NCBI GenBank assembly: GCA_964497925.1
Contig: CAZCFE010000001.1
Location: 79,355 to 143,354, forward strand
DNA length: 64,000 bases
Direction: 5' to 3'
DNA from: CAIYWZ01 sp964497925
Lineage (GTDB): Bacteria > Pseudomonadota > Alphaproteobacteria > CAIYWZ01
This document shows positions 63,101-64,000 of the stretch, piece by piece. Made by a program: the position numbers and the translations under genes. Each line of letters opens with the position of its first letter. Position 1 is the first letter of the stretch. The notes beneath the pieces are model-generated. The model was not told where the DNA came from and made no database searches. It saw only the letters and a list, made by a program, of their open reading frames with translations.

Positions 63101-64000
63101 ACCAAATCAGAATTGGAATTAATATAGATTTTCCCTTTTACAGATCTTGCAACAAGATAGCCAAATTGACCATGTGATAAGACTAAGGGCAGCGAAGAGG
63201 TTCCAATATCATTGATAGCTGTATCTAAAGCAATTCGTCCACCAGATTTAATAAACCCTGTATTTGTATTGAAAATTCCTCCATCAGAGTCAATGGAAAT
63301 ATCCCCAGCAATATCTATAAGAGCATTAATATTAATACTTTTATATTCATAACTTCTAAGGATCATGCGCGCCGTTGAAGTGATGGGGGAATTGATATCA
63401 ATTTGATGCGCTTTTACAATGAGATCTTTTTTAAGGGTAAGAGGAGTATCCAAAACCACATTTCCTTCGTGTCTTAAAAGGGTATCAGCTCTGGATGATA
63501 AAAATTGAAAATCAGCCGCGCTCATAAATCCATTTAATCCAATTCTTAAAGGCGCTCCATCATCATTGTGTTTTTCAAGGGTTAATAAAGGGGTTTGGAT
63601 AACAGGATTTTTAAGAAGTATTTTCTTTGCGTGAATATCAATCTGTGTTGTGGCGGATAATTCAGATATTCTGATGGTTCCGGAAGAAGTTAGGAGTAAC
63701 CCTCCTTGAACATCAATCTTTCCATTTTGGATAATCCCTTTGTCTGATTTCAATTCTAGACTTCCCCCAGAGCTTAAGGTGATTGGGTCTTGAACCAGAA
63801 TCCAATCTGATGCTATATAAGTTTCCCCTGGTCTTATTCTTGTTGGGTCAAGATATGAAACATCAGTTTCTGTTATAGCCCAAGGTGCATCGATCAAAGG
63901 CTTTGTGGGATCGCTTATGATTGCGTAGTTTTTTGGATCAAATAAAACAACCCCTGGAGTTCCTTTGTTTGAGTAGCCGAAAGAATCAGATTTGATGAGC
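60184..64000 (-). CDS. Large filamentous-haemagglutinin-like surface protein (5' end outside window)
   Basis: The frame is open from the window end to the TAA at 60184-60186, at least 1,271 residues, with no start needed inside the window; the upstream part in view reads SDSFGYSNKGTPGVVLFDPKNYAIISDP. The sequence is a long run of short beta-strand repeats rich in Asn, Ser, Gly and Asp (SGGSLELKSDKGII, GKIDVQGGLLLTSSGTI, ITTDATKLNLRSGAD), the pattern of right-handed beta-helix TpsA adhesins. It ends in a ~60-residue acidic tail (EIEIDE) and shows no autotransporter barrel. A TpsB/FhaC exporter gene would be expected but is not in view. The likely role is attachment to other cells. Confidence 0.8.
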   Translation of the reverse strand, partial: LIKSDSFGYSNKGTPGVVLFDPKNYAIISDPTKPLIDAPWAITETDVSYLDPTRIRPGETYIASDWILVQDPITLSSGGSLELKSDKGIIQNGKIDVQGGLLLTSSGTIRISELSATTQIDIHAKKILLKNPVIQTPLLTLEKHNDDGAPLRIGLNGFMSAADFQFLSSRADTLLRHEGNVVLDTPLTLKKDLIVKAHQIDINSPITSTARMILRSYEYKSININALIDIAGDISIDSDGGIFNTNTGFIKSGGRIALDTAINDIGTSSLPLVLSHGQFGYLVARSVKGKIYINSNSDLVLSGNAFYYKDKLNNLIASFINPKLSSTFALTNVYVKNNNAVISSPNNKISLGTQIVRIQEGDLILASKQISMPAGSKFEANNITIKMDSVNVSVLNTNSAGNGIVPLNQILSAWQNRPSSTNLGNVEIQSNQTITQASGLSLAGVSAISHSVENILNLIYDGAKLTYESGDIFTTFTSSIPQLSIHCDNFEIKTDLISSIKSIIAPTALLGFISSNLIKISTNIDLSGVSLGFIAPSVISTGDYLINAGSAPVNFSSSGGTIYGGSQGLLKINALSIETKGYSDVKIIAPSDLKITTDATKLNLRSGADLGLTATSSPEIESFQAEKNALIKIERSGSFKLLSDAQANGDFYIVTSTLDLNSKQIKAGDGSIIANVGTIFNGQISGKNISIDAQNGIGKFGTASDSSLNSPLNILANGYVVMKAGSDGINITTAASLNIGGTALAQNSPTAVYSSGKIKINTQQTLNLLLDNSPSISTDQDIVISALSINRGNSSIYSGKQDVTLESILDMNIDGFMQGDDFENLVNKGTHLTLDAGHNNLILKSKLIYRTGNLDLYAKEVIFEESIPGTYAIDGTGQNVIIGAMLNIDNNKKQVLAKFLSVYDYDSDTVISKNDASEKFQGLLTPEELMQISQGVAELSLGNKSYNLNIKDSIDIISKKASMFGESISSKGTITVMDELYMDSTGQISLQNDGSAVIKGNSIKLQAEKIISDGYVTASVLDLYNQQDIGIGSQTSDLISALSLNALTSHNDLKALSFSTPGMISLSDALTLSTPFTTFQFKSQKGVLGNNHLLSLNLGAKLSLESGGEIDLMTALSLLDISGSYTNIKISNTGDLRLGLSSSAPINVDGDLSLIVQGILSNYSQLSTTNGLTTLYQNDGTPWANIQGKVTVMQNNTQPDSTIGMFKGETRVAKEAIKEPPKEASIEHDIGEEAVVNEDGPSSIQQTEDNSNEPDKMTETLEKEVEIEIDE

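Noticed and set aside
1..64000. CRISPR array, insertion sequences, prophage or integrated element
   Set aside because: No regular direct repeats, transposase or integrase genes, or attachment-like duplications around the tRNA-Arg were seen.

Overview
The window is a gene-dense, AT-rich stretch of bacterial chromosome with few gaps and many short gene overlaps (ATGA and TAATG junctions). The gene set points to an alphaproteobacterium: system I cytochrome c maturation (ccmABCDE), Sco1 and PCu(A)C copper chaperones, a HemY-like TPR protein, a UbiH-type hydroxylase, a lysine-type EF-P, a full-length Rsh, a DUF6314 protein, an SRP RNA beside dnaX-ybaB-recR, and dnaG-rpoD. The low GC, the secreted ankyrin protein, other large secreted proteins of unknown function, a TpsA-like adhesin and several nutrient carriers suggest a host-associated lineage, perhaps Holosporales or Rickettsiales-like. 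That placement is inference; no rRNA is present to test it.

Layout. 0-0.4 kb: C-terminal end of an unknown protein. 0.4-2.5 kb (-): rsh. 2.7-9.6 kb (+): class I aldolase, efp, suhB, a MotA/TolQ-like channel, Sco1, a DsbA-like protein, gpmI, envC. 9.8-12.6 kb (-): secreted ankyrin protein. 12.7-17.2 kb (-): trmN6, trpS, murJ and a ubiH-like gene. 17.3-21.1 kb (+): an overlapping three-gene module made of a two-TM sensor-like protein, a sensor/HAMP domain fused to an MFS carrier, and a solute-binding protein. I regard this as the most unusual system in the window. 21.1 kb: tRNA-Arg(CCT). 21.4-29.1 kb (+): pnp, an NMO-type flavoprotein with a cysteine cluster, an M17 peptidase, rlmI, an OppA-like binding protein. 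29.1-34.5 kb (-): hflX, a MotB/OmpA-like protein, a cluster of DnaA boxes (possible oriC), dsbD, a hemY-like gene. 34.7-35.7 kb (+): xseB, rsmE. 35.6-39.8 kb (-): two tandem MFS paralogues and a Na+/solute symporter. 39.9-42.2 kb (+): a secreted protein with a nucleotidyltransferase-like acidic motif. 42.2-43.1 kb (-): rnd. 43.3-54.5 kb (+): a KimA-like permease, DUF6314, SRP RNA, dnaX, ybaB, recR, a zinc-ribbon protein, hemC, an N-terminally truncated MidA/NDUFAF7 methyltransferase, PCu(A)C, dnaG, rpoD. 54.4-55.8 kb (-): a secreted unknown overlapping the 3' end of rpoD. 56.0-57.8 kb (+): a secreted unknown and a lytic transglycosylase. 57.9-60.2 kb (+): ccmABCDE. 60.2 kb to the end (-): a very large haemagglutinin-like adhesin running off the window.

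How they fit together. Sco1, PCu(A)C, DsbA, DsbD and CcmA-E are the thiol, copper and haem handling steps needed for an aerobic cytochrome chain; UbiH and HemC supply quinone and tetrapyrrole. EnvC, MurJ, the transglycosylase and the MotA/MotB-like pair act on the envelope. The carriers (two MFS, SSS, KimA-like, OppA-like, sensor-MFS module) fit a cell that imports host metabolites. No CRISPR array, insertion sequence, prophage or recognised defence operon was seen. No gene-free stretch exceeds 300 bases; the longest gaps are mentioned with the features in them.
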